Part shown: in pieces, positions 5,076 through 6,815 of the stretch
Position numbering within the stretch: the first letter of the stretch is position 1
How the letters are laid out: each line of letters opens with the position of its first letter
Assembly (NCBI GenBank): GCA_021786455.1
Contig: JAJYNF010000098.1
Location: forward strand, 1 to 6,815
From: Acidobacteriota bacterium
GTDB lineage: Bacteria > Acidobacteriota > Terriglobia > UBA7540
DNA: 6,815 nt
Direction: 5' to 3'
Translations under genes and position numbers: made by a program
Notes under the pieces: generated by a model
Database searches by the model: none
The model's input: the letters and a program-made list of their open reading frames with translations, nothing else
What the model was told of the DNA's origin: nothing

Positions 5076-6110
5076 ATGTCGCGCATGATGGAGGAGATTC
5101 ACGACGAGCCAATTGCTCTCGAGCGAGCTTTCCGCGCAGAGCGCGCCCACGCCTTCGAATTCAAGCGTTTTTGCGGCCGCCAGAATTTTCGATTGATCGT
5201 TCTGGTCGCGCGCGGGACATCGGACAACGCTGCGCTCTTTGGCCGGTATCTTCTGGAGCTGACCACCGGCATCCCTGTCTCGCTTGCCGCGCCTTCCGTT
5301 CACACGCTTTATCACGCCAGACTCAATCTTCGCCAGGCGCTGGTCATTGGCATTTCGCAATCGGGCGAAGGGACGGACATTAACCTCGTGCTGCAAGCGG
5401 CGCGCCGCCAGGGCGCCTGCACCGTCGGCATCACCAATGAGCCTCATTCGGCGATGGCGCGCCTTGTGGATGAGGTTTTTCTGGTTCGCGCCGGTCGTCA
5501 GCGTTCCGTTGCCGCCACGAAGACCTATACTGGCCAGCTTCTAGTGCTCTATCTTTTGGCCTCCGCGCTAGGCCAGGCGGTGACGCTCGAAGAAGTCGGC
5601 CGAATTCCGGGCCACGTCCGCCAGGCTTTGCGGCTTGAATCCGAAATCCGCGAGCTCGTTGAGCGTTACCGTTACATGCACGAATGCGCCGTGGTCGCGC
5701 GTGGCCTCAATTACGCCAACGCTTTCGAACTATCCCTGAAGCTGATGGAAACCTGCTACGTGGTCGCGGAGCGTTTTTCCGCCGCCGATTTCCTCCACGG
5801 CCCGATCGCCCTCGTCGAGCGCGACTTCCCCGTGATGCTTTTTATGCCACCCGGAAAAACCTTCGCTGAAATGAACCGCTTGGCCAAGCGCCTGCGCCAA
5901 CTTCGCGCTGAAACCGTGGTGATTTCGTCATCAGATTCTAAACTTCCTGCTGCCACGCGCGCGCTCCGCGTCCCGGACGTCATCCCTGAGCTTTATACTC
6001 CCATTCCGTACATCGTTCCCGGGCAGCTTGTCGCCGCCTTGCTGGCGGAAGCGAAGGGAATTGATCCCGATAGACCGCGGTCGCTGAAAATCGTTACCCG
6101 AACACGATAA
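5076..6110 (+). CDS. Double-SIS sugar-phosphate isomerase/deaminase-like protein (GlmS C-terminal / AgaS / NagB-II type)
   Basis: The 344 residues contain two SIS domains like the isomerase half of GlmS (glucosamine-6-phosphate synthase), without the glutaminase domain. SIS 1 has VARGTSDNAA (44-53), ISQSGEGTD (93-101) and RSVAATKTYT (143-152), which bind the sugar phosphate. SIS 2 has FELSLKLMETCYVVAE (217-232), keeping the three residues equivalent to E. coli GlmS Glu481, Lys485 and Glu488 (E218, K222, E225). FLHGPIAL (239-246) follows with H241 matching the ring-opening His504. The tail DPDRPRSLKIVTRT matches the GlmS C-terminal loop. Without a glutaminase it probably works on amino-sugar phosphates with free ammonia, as a deaminase or isomerase. 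The exact reaction is unproven. No good ribosome binding site precedes ATG 5076, 5085 or 5088. The family usually starts near MxEEIxxxP, favouring 5085 or 5088 on alignment and 5076 on promoter position. Confidence 0.93.
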   Translation: MSRMMEEIHDEPIALERAFRAERAHAFEFKRFCGRQNFRLIVLVARGTSDNAALFGRYLLELTTGIPVSLAAPSVHTLYHARLNLRQALVIGISQSGEGTDINLVLQAARRQGACTVGITNEPHSAMARLVDEVFLVRAGRQRSVAATKTYTGQLLVLYLLASALGQAVTLEEVGRIPGHVRQALRLESEIRELVERYRYMHECAVVARGLNYANAFELSLKLMETCYVVAERFSAADFLHGPIALVERDFPVMLFMPPGKTFAEMNRLAKRLRQLRAETVVISSSDSKLPAATRALRVPDVIPELYTPIPYIVPGQLVAALLAEAKGIDPDRPRSLKIVTRTR

Positions 6111-6157
6111 GTAGATTCCTGGCCGGCGAGCGGTCGGAGGGTTGGAGACCCAAGAAA

Positions 6158-6583
6158 ATGGAACAGCGTGTGAGCATCATCACGTTAGGGGTCGGGAATT
6201 TGCAGCGCAGCAGGGCATTCTACGAACGCCTCGGTTGGAAGCGCTCGATGTCCAAGGCGGAAGGCATCGTATTCTTCCAGGCTGGAGGGATGGCTCTTGC
6301 ATTGTTTCCACGAGAGGAGTTGGCCCGAGACGCAAATCTTCCGGTTGACGGCAGCGGCTTCAGCCGATTCGCTCTCGCCTATAACGCCCGCAGTCGTGAT
6401 GAAGTGGATTCCGTCCCAGCTCAGGCTCAGGCCGCCGGGGCGAAGATTTTGAAGCCTGCGCAGGATGCGAGTTGGGGCGGCTATTCCGGCTACTTCGCTG
6501 ATCCGGATGGTTTTCTATGGGAGGTCGCCTGGAATCCGTCCTTCCCGATCGCAAGCGACGGAACTATTCGCCTTCCCGACTGA
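6158..6583 (+). CDS. VOC family (glyoxalase/bleomycin-resistance fold) protein
   Basis: This is a single 141-residue polypeptide with two beta-alpha-beta-beta-beta repeats of the vicinal oxygen chelate fold. The first repeat has VSIITLGVGNL and RSRAFYERLGW (17-27). The second ends in WGGYSGYFADPDGFLWEVAWNP (106-127), which includes the usual C-terminal metal-ligand glutamate position (E122). The first strand has Thr9 where many members have a metal-binding His, so metal binding and catalysis are uncertain. It may be a binding or unknown-function member, not a true glyoxalase I. The ATG at 6158 follows GGAGA (6144-6148) by 9 bases. It begins 47 bases after the SIS stop in the same direction, and its link to the sugar genes is positional only. 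It converges on the HU gene. Confidence 0.92.
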   Translation: MEQRVSIITLGVGNLQRSRAFYERLGWKRSMSKAEGIVFFQAGGMALALFPREELARDANLPVDGSGFSRFALAYNARSRDEVDSVPAQAQAAGAKILKPAQDASWGGYSGYFADPDGFLWEVAWNPSFPIASDGTIRLPD

Positions 6584-6622
6584 GCGACTCGTGTCGGTCA
6601 GCGGCTCTTGGCTCGCCGGGGT

Positions 6623-6637
6623 CGCGGCGAAGCCGCG
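6623..6637 (-). terminator. GC-rich hairpin after the HU gene, candidate terminator
   Basis: CGCGGC (6623-6628) and GCCGCG (6632-6637) are perfect complements around a GAA loop. The stem touches the HU stop codon at 6640-6638, so in the minus direction it is the first structure past the gene. It reads as a hairpin on both strands and could serve the convergent VOC gene as well. No T-run follows in either direction. Confidence 0.4.
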
Positions 6638-6815
6638 CTACGCGCCTTGCAGTTCTTTTCCGGGCTTAAAACGTATCGCCTTGCCGGGCTGGATGGGGAT
6701 CTCCTGTCCGGTGCGGGGATTGCGGCCAATGCCGGTCTTGCGAGGTTTGACATTGAACACCCCAAAGCCTCGCAGCTCAATCCGCTCGCCTCGCGCGAGC
6801 GCCTTTTTCATGGTG
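6638..6815 (-). CDS. HU/IHF family DNA-binding protein, C-terminal part (5' end outside window)
   Basis: The complement reads open from the window edge to the TAG at 6640-6638, giving 58 residues that are the last two thirds of a usual ~90-residue HU/IHF subunit. Visible are the end of helix 2 (TMKKALARGERIEL), the core GFGVFNV, the DNA-binding arm KPRKTGIGRNPRTGQEIPI, and the C-terminal GKAIRFKPGKELQGA. The proline in GRNPRTG is the residue that intercalates between base pairs in this family, and the arm is rich in Arg and Lys as needed to clamp the minor groove. The product bends and compacts chromosomal DNA as a dimer. The N-terminal dimerisation helices and the start codon lie beyond base 6815. 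Internal ATG 6811 is helix sequence, not the start. HU and IHF beta cannot be separated from this part alone. Confidence 0.94.
   Translation of the reverse strand, partial: TMKKALARGERIELRGFGVFNVKPRKTGIGRNPRTGQEIPIQPGKAIRFKPGKELQGA

Overview
The window is GC-rich chromosomal DNA (roughly 60% by eye) from a bacterium. Three things suggest an Acidobacteriota-type or similar environmental lineage: a class II-type EPSP synthase, the style of the HU and SIS-domain proteins, and long intergenic gaps between metabolic genes. The assignment is an inference from protein style, not from a search.

Left part (1-900): the first 98 bases hold the start of a minus-strand gene for an exported protein. It has a clear signal peptide, a good ribosome binding site and a near-consensus sigma70 promoter behind it. 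Next comes a plus-strand remnant (309-617) that reads as the C-terminal end of an IS4/IS1634-like transposase whose catalytic part is gone. A complete minus-strand tRNA-Arg(TCT) gene (814-890) follows, with a hairpin just past its 3' end.

Centre (900-2690): aroA (EPSP synthase, shikimate pathway) is complete and has every expected motif. Its 5' flank holds a foldable element and an overlapping 42-codon ORF of doubtful status. The 245-base gap after aroA carries three stem-loops, then a plausible promoter and a strong ribosome binding site for the next gene.

Right part (2693-6583): four plus-strand genes follow. They are a DegT/DnrJ/EryC1/StrS PLP aminotransferase, a Gfo/Idh/MocA NAD(P)-dependent oxidoreductase, a double-SIS sugar-phosphate isomerase/deaminase-like protein and a small VOC (glyoxalase-fold) protein. 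The first three have families that fit amino-sugar chemistry: oxidise a hydroxyl, transaminate the ketone, and isomerise or deaminate a sugar phosphate. The 71-140 base gaps between them mean a single operon is not proven. The window closes with the C-terminal part of a minus-strand HU/IHF-family DNA-binding protein, convergent with the VOC gene.

I found no CRISPR array, phage module, toxin-antitoxin pair or recognisable defence system, and no clear evidence of an undescribed system. The least explained parts are the aroA leader and the stem-loop-rich gap after aroA.
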